Shown here: in pieces, positions 34,880 through 42,122 of the stretch
Layout of the letters: each line of letters opens with the position of its first letter
How positions within the stretch are numbered: the first letter of the stretch is position 1
Origin: Alphaproteobacteria bacterium
Lineage (GTDB): Bacteria > Pseudomonadota > Alphaproteobacteria > Sphingomonadales > Sphingomonadaceae
Direction: 5' to 3'
DNA length: 52,868 nt
Assembly (NCBI GenBank): GCA_030431435.1
Contig: JAUIJI010000005.1
Span: 1 to 52,868, forward strand
The notes under the pieces: model-generated
The model's input: only the letters and a program-made list of their open reading frames with translations
What the model was told of the DNA's origin: nothing
Database searches by the model: none
Made by a program: the position numbers and the translations under genes

Positions 34880-36670
34880 TTATCGCACCGTGTTCCATGG
34901 CCTGGACAGCAGGCCGGCACAGTTGATCACTCCAACCAGCGAGTAGGTTTGCGGAAAGTTCCCCCACAGCTCGCCCGTTTCGAAGTCCATGTCCTCCGAC
35001 AAAAGGCCGGACCCTGTGCGATGGTCGAGCATGGTGCAGAAGAGTTCGCGGGCCTCTTCCTTGCGCCCCATCAGCGCCAGCGCCTCGATCAACCAGAATG
35101 TGCAGATGTTGAACGCCGTTTCGGGCGCGCCGAAGTCGTCCTCTGCGGCGTAACGCAGCATGTGCTCGCCGCGGCGCAAGTCCCGCTCGATCATCTCGAA
35201 GGTTGCCTCGAAACGCGGATCGTCAGGCGCAACGAAGCGCAGTTCGAGCAATTGCAGGAGGCTGGCGTCGAGATAATCGCTTTCGAAGCTGGCGCCATAA
35301 TGCCCGCCCTCCCCGTTTTCGACCCATGCCTCCTTGTCGATCGTCTCGCGCACGAAGTCTGCCCGGTCACGCCAGAACTTCTCGCGGTCCGTCTTGCCCA
35401 GGAAACCTGCGGTAATCGCCAGCCTGTCGCACGCGGCCCAGCTCATCACGGCGGAGTAGGTATGCACCTCCTGCCGCGTGCGGAACTCCCACAGTCCTGC
35501 ATCGGGCTGATCGTGCATCTGCCACGCCGTTTCGCCGACCTGCTCCAGCGCTTCGAAGTCCTTGTCATCAGCGATACGCAGCAGGCGCTTGTCAATGAAG
35601 CCCTGCACCGTCGGCAGAACAATCTGGCCATAGCAGTCATGCTGCACCTGCTTGTAGGCGGCATTGCCGATGCGCACCGGCCCCATGCCGCGATATCCGG
35701 CCAGCCAGCTGGCGGTGGTTTCGTTCAGCTCCGCAACGCCCATCACGGAATAGAGCGGCTGGATCTGCCCGCCCTTCGAGGCATCCACGATATTGCGCAG
35801 ATAGCCGAGATACTTCTCGAGCACATCCAGCGCGCCGAGGCGATTCAGGGCCTGCACGGTGTAGTAGGAATCGCGAATCCAGCAGTAGCGATAGTCCCAG
35901 TTGCGTTCCGAATACGGCGCTTCGGGAATCGAGGTTGTCAGCGCGGCAACGATGGCGCCGGTTTCCTCGTGCTGGCACAGCTTGAGCGTGATGGCGCAGC
36001 GGATCACCTCTTCCTGCCATTCGAACGGCGTGGCGAGGCTGCGTACCCAGTGCTGCCAGTACTTGCGCGTCAGCTGTTCCATGCTGCGTACTTCTTCGCG
36101 CAAATTGCCGACGAAAGGCTCGTCAGGACCAAGGAAGAAATGGGTATCGTCTTCAATCCGGAAGAAGCGGTTTTCCAGGATGTAACCCACCGGCGCATCG
36201 GTGGAGAGGCGCAGCGCCTGCCCTGAAATCAGGTAGCGAATGTGGTTGGTGCCATTCGTGGTGTCGGCCAGGCCGGCACCGTGGTCCTTCATCGGGCGCA
36301 GCACCACCCTGATGCGCGGGGTGCCCGCGACAGGGCGCACGATGCGCGTGTAGGAAACGGGGCGATACATGCGGCCCGACCGCTCATAGCGAGGGCAGAA
36401 ATCGAGAATCTCGACCGCGCTCCCGTCGGCCGCCTCCAGCGTGGTGACGAGGTTCGGCGTGTTGCGGATGTATTCCTGCCGTGCGCTCACCTGCCCTTCG
36501 AGTTCGAACCGCCAGACACCGGCATCCTGCTGGTCTCCATTGAGCAGGGCGCAGAACACCGGATCGCCATCCACGCGCGGCACGCAGCCCCAGACCAGCG
36601 CGCCGCGCCGGTCGACAAGGCCGGACACCTGGCAGTTGCCGATCGGCCAAAGCTCAAGGTCGCTCTGCAT
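34880..36670 (-). CDS. Glycoside hydrolase family 15 protein (glucoamylase/trehalase type)
   Basis: The ~596-aa protein has an N-terminal beta domain (LWPIGNCQVSGLVDRRGALVWGCVPRVDGDPVF) and a GH15 alpha/alpha barrel. The barrel carries NWDYRYCWIRDSYYTVQALNRLG, ASWLAGYRGMGPVRIGNAAYKQVQHD, GLWEFRTRQEVHTYSAVMSW and GLLSEDMDFETGELWGNFPQTYS, which holds the acidic residue expected of the catalytic base. Members hydrolyse alpha-glucosides; some bacterial GH15 enzymes are trehalases. Flanked by otsB and otsA, a trehalase or trehalose-recycling role is likely. ATG 36670 has GGGAGGGG 8 bases upstream and was chosen over 36706. Confidence 0.92.
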   Translation of the reverse strand: MQSDLELWPIGNCQVSGLVDRRGALVWGCVPRVDGDPVFCALLNGDQQDAGVWRFELEGQVSARQEYIRNTPNLVTTLEAADGSAVEILDFCPRYERSGRMYRPVSYTRIVRPVAGTPRIRVVLRPMKDHGAGLADTTNGTNHIRYLISGQALRLSTDAPVGYILENRFFRIEDDTHFFLGPDEPFVGNLREEVRSMEQLTRKYWQHWVRSLATPFEWQEEVIRCAITLKLCQHEETGAIVAALTTSIPEAPYSERNWDYRYCWIRDSYYTVQALNRLGALDVLEKYLGYLRNIVDASKGGQIQPLYSVMGVAELNETTASWLAGYRGMGPVRIGNAAYKQVQHDCYGQIVLPTVQGFIDKRLLRIADDKDFEALEQVGETAWQMHDQPDAGLWEFRTRQEVHTYSAVMSWAACDRLAITAGFLGKTDREKFWRDRADFVRETIDKEAWVENGEGGHYGASFESDYLDASLLQLLELRFVAPDDPRFEATFEMIERDLRRGEHMLRYAAEDDFGAPETAFNICTFWLIEALALMGRKEEARELFCTMLDHRTGSGLLSEDMDFETGELWGNFPQTYSLVGVINCAGLLSRPWNTVR

Positions 36671-36687
36671 CGCTGACACCCCTCCCA

Positions 36688-37434
36688 TCATGCGAGCCCC
36701 AGCCAAGACAAGACCTCAGCTGGATTGGCGAGGCTATATTGCGCCTGCGTTGGGGTTCTGTCTCCGACCAAGATCGCTGTTCCTCCATACTCTGCAACGG
36801 CGGCAAAGCCGTCCTCATCTGTCACATCGTCCCCGATGAACACCGGGTGCGAACCGGCAAATGCCCGGTGTTCCATGAATGCCTTCACCGCGGCACCCTT
36901 TTCTGCCCCGGGATGCACCAGTTCAACCACGCATTTGCCCTGCTTCAGGGCAAGGCCGTGCGCATCGGCGAGCTGCCTGGCATAGGCGAGGCCCTGTGCC
37001 TCGAGATCAGGATTCGCGCGATAATGCAGCGCTGCGCCGTGCGGCTTCTCTTCCAGCGAAAATCCGTGCGTGGACGCGAATATCGTCAATTCCCGTAACA
37101 CCTCTGGCGGGAACGGCTCCGGCGCGGCGGCAAGCGGCGTATTGTCCGGCAATCGCATGTCTGCTCCGTGCGATCCGGCACGGGCGATGGCAAGTTTGCC
37201 GGTAAAACCCTCTATGTTGCTGATCGACCTGCCGCTGACCAGTGCGAGCCGACCTTCCAGCCGATCTGCAAGCTCTCGCAACGCGTCCCCAAGGCCAGTT
37301 GGAACATCAATGCCGTCAGGCGTTGCAGCGATGTCCACCAGTGTTCCATCAAAATCGAGAAACACGGAGACGGGTTGGCCCGATCGCATGGTATCGAGGC
37401 CTGGAGGCTTCGGCAGGGCTGTTATCGCTGACAT
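36688..37434 (-). CDS. otsB: Trehalose-6-phosphate phosphatase
   Basis: The ~248-aa HAD-family enzyme has motif I FLDFDGTLVDIAATPDGIDVP, LVSGRSI (motif II), Lys in VELVHPGAEKGAAVKAF (motif III region) and PVFIGDDVTDEDGF (motif IV). It dephosphorylates trehalose-6-phosphate made by OtsA. ATG 37434 (MSAITALPKPPG) is preferred; ATG 37464 adds ten residues. It is the first gene of the minus-strand trehalose operon and is divergent from the acyl-modification operon. Confidence 0.95.
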   Translation of the reverse strand: MSAITALPKPPGLDTMRSGQPVSVFLDFDGTLVDIAATPDGIDVPTGLGDALRELADRLEGRLALVSGRSISNIEGFTGKLAIARAGSHGADMRLPDNTPLAAAPEPFPPEVLRELTIFASTHGFSLEEKPHGAALHYRANPDLEAQGLAYARQLADAHGLALKQGKCVVELVHPGAEKGAAVKAFMEHRAFAGSHPVFIGDDVTDEDGFAAVAEYGGTAILVGDRTPTQAQYSLANPAEVLSWLGLA

Positions 37435-37594
37435 TGACAACAAGGCATACCCTGCCACTGCCACGCGTCAATCGCGCAAGTGCCATTCTTGCCGCATTGC
37501 AGCAATCTGCTGGCAAGATGATGCGGGGATTCAACTGTTGATCGCTCAATTGTGCGCTTCAAATCGGCGCTGTGCCATGTTTATAGTGGGATGC

Positions 37595-38242
37595 ATGATC
37601 CTGTTTGGCATCCGTTCCCCACTCGTCGTAGAGGTCGAAGAAACACTGCTCCGACTGGGCAAGCAGATCGCCGCTGCAGTCAGCGTGAATGACACGCCGC
37701 GCATGATCGACCGGCGCTTGGTCGTCGATCTTGCTGATTTCGAAGCACCGCAAGGCGGGCGCTTCATTGCCATCGCCTTCCAGCCGCAAAGGCGTGGAGA
37801 ACTGGTGCAACAGGCGCGGGATCTCGGGCTGGAGCTGGCCGAAGCACTGGTGGACCCCACCGCCATTCTCCCCCGCTCCATCCGTGTTGGCGACGGCACC
37901 TTCATCAATGCCGGAGTAGTGATCGGTGGCGCAACCGCCATTGGCGAGGCAGTGCTGGTCAATCGTTCGGCCTCGCTTGGCCACCATGTACTGCTGGGAG
38001 ATCGGGTCAGCATCGGCCCGGGTGCGGTTCTGGCGGGCAATATCCGCGTTGGTGAAGACAGCGTGATCGGCGCAGGGGCTGTCATCCAGCCGGATGTTCG
38101 CATCGGTTCCAACGTCATCGTCTCGGCCGGTGCGGTGGTCCGCAAGCACGTGGCTGATGGCAGCCTGGTGGCGGGCAATCCCGGGGTCGCCAAACCCTTC
38201 CGCCCACGCGCTTCCGCACTGAGGATGGCCGGGGGCGAATAG
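37595..38242 (+). CDS. Left-handed beta-helix acyltransferase, NeuD/PglD-like
   Basis: The ~215-aa protein has an N-terminal mixed domain (MILFGIRSPLVVEVEETLLRLG) with DPTAILPRSIRVGDGTFINAG, then hexapeptide repeats such as VVIGGATAIGEAVLVN, HHVLLGDRVSIGPGAVLAG, IRVGEDSVIGAGAVIQPDV and IGSNVIVSAGAVVRKHV, ending VAGNPGVAKPF. Relatives O- or N-acetylate sugars using acetyl-CoA. It could add an acyl group to a glycan precursor in the same pathway as the downstream genes. ATG 37595 has GGGA upstream; ATG 37577 is possible. The AMP-ligase gene starts 3 bases after its stop. Confidence 0.88.
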   Translation: MILFGIRSPLVVEVEETLLRLGKQIAAAVSVNDTPRMIDRRLVVDLADFEAPQGGRFIAIAFQPQRRGELVQQARDLGLELAEALVDPTAILPRSIRVGDGTFINAGVVIGGATAIGEAVLVNRSASLGHHVLLGDRVSIGPGAVLAGNIRVGEDSVIGAGAVIQPDVRIGSNVIVSAGAVVRKHVADGSLVAGNPGVAKPFRPRASALRMAGGE

Positions 38243-38244
38243 TT

Positions 38245-40047
38245 GTGGCTTTGGGGGGCAAGACAATCTGGCGGAATATCGCCGAGGGGGGCAAGCGCCC
38301 CTTCCTGGTGGCACCGGGGAAGACCTGGTCCTACACCGAGCTTTCGCGCGCCATCCGCCAATGGCTGGCGCTGTTCGATAAATCGGACCTGCGGTCAGGT
38401 GATTTCTACGTCATCTGCACCGCGGATGAGTTCCTGCTCTGCTCGGGCTTTATCGCAGGGCTGCTTGATGGGCGCGTGCCTGTTGTCCTTTCTGCGGACA
38501 CCCCGCTTCCCCGGCTCCTGGCCGTGTCTGACGCGGTTTCTGCCAGGCTACTGGTGCATGATGGTTCGATCCCGATTGCGGGACCTGGCAAGGATGTTGC
38601 GCAAGCGCCCCTGGCTGGCGTCGAGGATCAACCCGCACGCAAGGGCCTGTTTTCGCGGTTCGGCAAGGGCGGTGAGAAAATCCTTCCAGCGCTGCCGGTG
38701 ACCGATGAACATCGAGAACCCGCGCTTCCCGATGATCCAGAGGGGTTGGCTTATGTGCTGTTCACCTCGGGCACCACATCCTCGCCAACAGGCGTAAAGA
38801 TCACACGTGGAAACCTGTACGCCAATTGCGAAACGCTGGTGCGGCTCTTTGGCTATGACGCGAACTCGCGCATTTTCAACGATATGGTCCTCGCCCATGC
38901 AGACGGGATGATCCAGGGGCCTGTGCTGGCTGCCGTGGCTGGTGGTGCAGTCGTTCGCTCTGGCGGGTTTGAACTGTCACGGCTGGAACAATGGCTCGAG
39001 CGCGTGCGAGAGACGCGTTCGACCCATGTGATCACCGTGCCGACAATCTGGGCGATGGTGGATAGCTACGCCGCCCACGATGACTATTTCGATGCCCCAG
39101 AATGCACCTCGCTGCAATCCGTGGCCGCCAAGCTTCCCGAAGAGCTTTGGCAACGGCTGGAGACACGTTTCAGCCGGCCCATCGCGAGCCATTACGGGCT
39201 GACCGAAACCGTAGCCAGTGCACTCTATGCAGGCCCTCATGCTGAAATGGGTGAACGCGGGACGCTGGGAAAGCCGATCGATTGCGAAGCACGGATCGAT
39301 CCCGAGGCAAGTGTAGAAGGCGAACTGCAATTGCGCGGGCCAAACATCTTCCCCGGCTATTGGCAGAACGATGAACGCACGGCAGCCAGCTTCACCGATG
39401 ATGGCTGGCTCCGCACCGGCGATATCGCCAGGCTACGCAAAGATGGCTCCTACGAGATTCTCGGCAGGTTGAAGAACATCATAATGTCAGGCGGATTCCT
39501 GATCCGCCCGGACGAGATTGACGAAGCGATGCTGCGCCACCCCGCGGTGCGCGAGAGCGTGACAGTGCCGCTCGAGGACGAAACCTTCGGCGAGATCGCC
39601 GCGAACGCGGTGGTATTGCAGCAGAATATCACGCCCGAAGAGCTGGCAGCCCATGCCCGCGAAAACCTTGAAGCGCGCAAGGTTCCGCGCAAGATCATGC
39701 CCGTGGCGGAAATCCCGCGTGGCATTTCAGGCAAGCCGGACCTGAAGGCGGTCGTCGCGCTGTTCTCGCCAGGGGCAGCGCAGGAGCAAGCCGCTTCGTC
39801 CGAAGCTCCTGCAGAGGAGCTGGAGGAGGCAGTGGTTGCGCTGGCGGCGGATGTCTTCCGCGTTCGTCTAGAGACGCTCGGCATGGCCTCCGGACCCGAT
39901 ACGGTTGACGGGTGGGACAGCTTTTCGCAGCTCAGCCTTGTGCTTGAGGCAGAAGCGCGTTTCGGGATCAGGATTCCCGCATCGCGCATCGCCCGGATCG
40001 AGAAGCTCGGCGATATCCGTGATGCCGTGCGCGAGCAGCTGGATTGA
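38245..40047 (+). CDS. AMP-forming acyl ligase fused to an acyl-carrier domain (DltA+DltC-like)
   Basis: The 600-aa protein starts with GTG. The adenylation domain (residues ~1-510) has the P-loop YVLFTSGTTSSPTGV (170-184), a FNDMVLAHADGM loop (211-222), YGLTET (317-322), WLRTGDIARL, GRLKNIIMSGGFLIRPDEID and the catalytic Lys497 in GISGKPDLK. A carrier domain (~525-600) follows with the phosphopantetheine Ser559 in GWDSFSQLSL. The enzyme would activate a carboxylic acid and load it on its own carrier. The AHADGM loop resembles acyl-CoA ligases rather than amino-acid adenylating domains, so the acid may lack an amino group. SGNH, MBOAT and microprotein genes follow without gaps. Confidence 0.9.
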   Translation: MALGGKTIWRNIAEGGKRPFLVAPGKTWSYTELSRAIRQWLALFDKSDLRSGDFYVICTADEFLLCSGFIAGLLDGRVPVVLSADTPLPRLLAVSDAVSARLLVHDGSIPIAGPGKDVAQAPLAGVEDQPARKGLFSRFGKGGEKILPALPVTDEHREPALPDDPEGLAYVLFTSGTTSSPTGVKITRGNLYANCETLVRLFGYDANSRIFNDMVLAHADGMIQGPVLAAVAGGAVVRSGGFELSRLEQWLERVRETRSTHVITVPTIWAMVDSYAAHDDYFDAPECTSLQSVAAKLPEELWQRLETRFSRPIASHYGLTETVASALYAGPHAEMGERGTLGKPIDCEARIDPEASVEGELQLRGPNIFPGYWQNDERTAASFTDDGWLRTGDIARLRKDGSYEILGRLKNIIMSGGFLIRPDEIDEAMLRHPAVRESVTVPLEDETFGEIAANAVVLQQNITPEELAAHARENLEARKVPRKIMPVAEIPRGISGKPDLKAVVALFSPGAAQEQAASSEAPAEELEEAVVALAADVFRVRLETLGMASGPDTVDGWDSFSQLSLVLEAEARFGIRIPASRIARIEKLGDIRDAVREQLD

Positions 40048-40889
40048 GTGGCACCACGAAAAACGCCGCGCGCATGGTCGCCTGCTGGATTGCCGCGATT
40101 GCGCTTTGCCTGGCAATGCTGGCCATGGGCGCACGGCCAGCCGAACTGCCGCGGCCTGACTTTGGCGGCGCACAAGTGGCTGTGATCGGTACATCGCTGG
40201 TCCACCGGGCAATTCCGGCACGCGGGGGTACGGGGCAATTGTTGCCTGATCACGGACCGCATATGCGCATCGGCCTTGCCGCATCTTCGCGCGATGAACT
40301 GCTCGCCTTGCTGGATCAGGCTGGCGAAGATGGCGTCCCGACAGTTCTTCTCGAAGCCAATAGCTTGCTGTTCGCGCTGCAAGGCCAGGATGCCAATCTC
40401 CATTGCAGCAACCTCTCCTGCACCATTCGCCGCTTCATTGCGCTGGAGCGGCAGCGCTATTCGGCTGGCCTGCGCCATCTTCTTGCGATGCCGAGCGCAG
40501 AAGCCCAGCGCATGGACATGGCCCTTTCAGAACCCACTGCCAGCCAATGGCGCAAATCATCTGCGCCACTGCGCGATCAGAGCCTCACGTTTCATGATCG
40601 GAGCAACTCGGACATCGTCGCTGCGGTAAAGCGTGCCCAGACCCGCGGTACCAAGGTCATTCTGCTACTTCCCCCGCGTTCGCCAGCGGCTGAGCGAACG
40701 CTGCCGGATGGACAGGTCGAAGAGATGTATCTCAGGGCCAATGCACTGGCGAATGAGCTCGGCCTGCCAATATTCGCGCCGCGCGCAGGCTGGAGCGATG
40801 CAGATTTCGTCGATCGCGCGCACATGAGCCGCGAGGGACGCGAGCGTTTCCTGCGCGAATTGCGCGCATGGTGGGCAGAGCAAGCGTGA
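40044..40889 (+). CDS. Membrane-anchored SGNH-like protein (DltD-like role)
   Basis: The ~281-aa protein has one N-terminal membrane helix (MVACWIAAIALCLAMLAMG), then VAVIGTSLVHRAIP with the block I Ser51, an Asn in VLLEANSLLF, and a C-terminal DRAHMSREGRERF that gives an Asp257-x-x-His260 pair. This is the SGNH/DltD arrangement of an enzyme facing the periplasm. Paired with an MBOAT, such proteins hand an acyl group to a polymer outside the membrane. The start is TTG 40044 inside the preceding stop, or ATG 40074. Identity to known DltD is low by eye; the role is inferred from motifs and context. Confidence 0.8.
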   Translation: MSGTTKNAARMVACWIAAIALCLAMLAMGARPAELPRPDFGGAQVAVIGTSLVHRAIPARGGTGQLLPDHGPHMRIGLAASSRDELLALLDQAGEDGVPTVLLEANSLLFALQGQDANLHCSNLSCTIRRFIALERQRYSAGLRHLLAMPSAEAQRMDMALSEPTASQWRKSSAPLRDQSLTFHDRSNSDIVAAVKRAQTRGTKVILLLPPRSPAAERTLPDGQVEEMYLRANALANELGLPIFAPRAGWSDADFVDRAHMSREGRERFLRELRAWWAEQA

Positions 40890-41983
40890 ACCTCCAAGTC
40901 TCTGCGATATTCCTGCTGGCCATGGCCGCGGCAACGGCTATCTGGCTGGTGCCAAAGGCCCGGGCTCTGGATGTCATGGCATGCTCTACATTGCTGGTGC
41001 TCGCAGCCTTTTCATGGCCAACCGCGGTTTGGCTGCTGGCCGCAATCCTGCTGTGCTGGGCAGCCCTCAAGGCCGGAGAGCGCGGCACCAGCCGCAACCT
41101 GGTCGCCGCTTCGCTTTGTGTCATTTTGCTGACCGCGTTCGTCGCAGCGCAGTTCACCAGCGGCATATTGTGGCTGGGGGCGAGCTTTTTCACCCTGCGC
41201 CTGCTGCATGTTGCTGGCGAATGGTGGACCGGGCGATTGACTGCCCCCTCCCTGCCGGCGCTGTTGCGATACCAGCTGTTCCTGCCTGTCTTGGTAATCG
41301 GTCCGATCCACCGCCTGCCGCATTTCGAAAGACAGGCGACGCGCCGTCGCTGGGATAATGCGACATATTTCTCGGGGTTGGAGCGCTGCCTGATCGGCTT
41401 TGTCATGGCGCATTTCCTTGGTGATGTGGTCATAGGCCGCATCGCCGTGCGCGCAGACTACTGGACGCAAGGCTTGCCCGAGTTTCTCGGTACATGGATC
41501 CTTTCGGCAATCGGCTGGGCGCGGCTGTTCTTCATCTTCGCCGGATTGAGCGCGGTGGCACTGGGTGCCAGCCTGATGGCGGGCTTGCGGCTGGAGGAAA
41601 ACTTCAACAAGCCATGGCGGGCCGAAAGCCTGCTCGACTTCTGGAACCGCTGGCATATGAGCCTGACAAGCTGGAGCCGGGACTATGCCTACAAGCCGGT
41701 GATGGCGCTGACCCGCAGCCCGCTGGTCGGCCTGATCGCTGCCATGCTGGTGATCGGCCTGTGGCATGACATGTCGCTTTATTACGTCTGCTGGTCATTC
41801 TGGCAGGCGCTGGGGATCGTCGTCTCGCGGCAAGCGGGAAAGCTGGTGCCTGTTGCCAGCCTTCCCAGACCCTTTGCCGCGATTGTGGTTCCGCTGGGCA
41901 TCCTCGCCTGGCTGTCTGCCGCGCGCCCCGTCATAAGCCTCTTGCTGGGAGTGGACCATGACCCCGCTAATGCGCTTTTTTGA
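40868..41983 (+). CDS. MBOAT family membrane acyltransferase (DltB-like)
   Basis: The 371-aa protein has about 9-11 hydrophobic segments and the MBOAT hallmarks: LRYQLFLPVLVIGPIHRLPHF, NFNKPWRAESLLDFWNRWHMSLTSWSRDY, and the conserved His300 in VIGLWHDMSLYYVCW. MBOATs of the AlgI/DltB type carry activated acyl groups across the inner membrane to envelope polymers. It overlaps the SGNH gene by 22 bases and the microprotein gene by 26, indicating tight coupling. At ~371 residues it is slightly shorter than AlgI or PatA. Confidence 0.92.
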   Translation: MVGRASVNLQVSAIFLLAMAAATAIWLVPKARALDVMACSTLLVLAAFSWPTAVWLLAAILLCWAALKAGERGTSRNLVAASLCVILLTAFVAAQFTSGILWLGASFFTLRLLHVAGEWWTGRLTAPSLPALLRYQLFLPVLVIGPIHRLPHFERQATRRRWDNATYFSGLERCLIGFVMAHFLGDVVIGRIAVRADYWTQGLPEFLGTWILSAIGWARLFFIFAGLSAVALGASLMAGLRLEENFNKPWRAESLLDFWNRWHMSLTSWSRDYAYKPVMALTRSPLVGLIAAMLVIGLWHDMSLYYVCWSFWQALGIVVSRQAGKLVPVASLPRPFAAIVVPLGILAWLSAARPVISLLLGVDHDPANALF

Positions 41984-42110
41984 ACGACTGCTGCCGGGCT
42001 GGCTGGTCTGGCCCGCCTTGACTGCCACTTACGCAGCGATGTTGCTGCTGCTCGCCTTGTTCGACCCGGTGGGCAGCGGGCAGATCATCTACATCGACCT
42101 GAGACAATGA
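41958..42110 (+). CDS. 50-aa membrane microprotein, DltX-like
   Basis: ATG 41958 lies inside the end of the MBOAT gene. The 50 residues comprise a short basic N-terminus (MTPLMRFFERLLPGW), one helix (about 16-35) and a C-terminal tail GSGQIIYIDLRQ. DltX of Gram-positive dlt operons is also ~50 aa with one helix and ends in a conserved FIYNxF-type motif whose Tyr can carry the acyl group on the way from MBOAT to SGNH. Here IIYIDL with its Tyr is in the same place. An alternative ATG at 41970 would drop four residues. The next gene starts 12 bases later. Confidence 0.8.
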   Translation: MTPLMRFFERLLPGWLVWPALTATYAAMLLLLALFDPVGSGQIIYIDLRQ

Positions 42111-42122
42111 CGGAGAGCAGCC

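Noticed and set aside
34160-36226. Long plus-strand open frame opposite otsA and the GH15 gene, about 690 codons
   Set aside because: It is the antisense of two genes with clear catalytic motifs and shows no recognisable domain.
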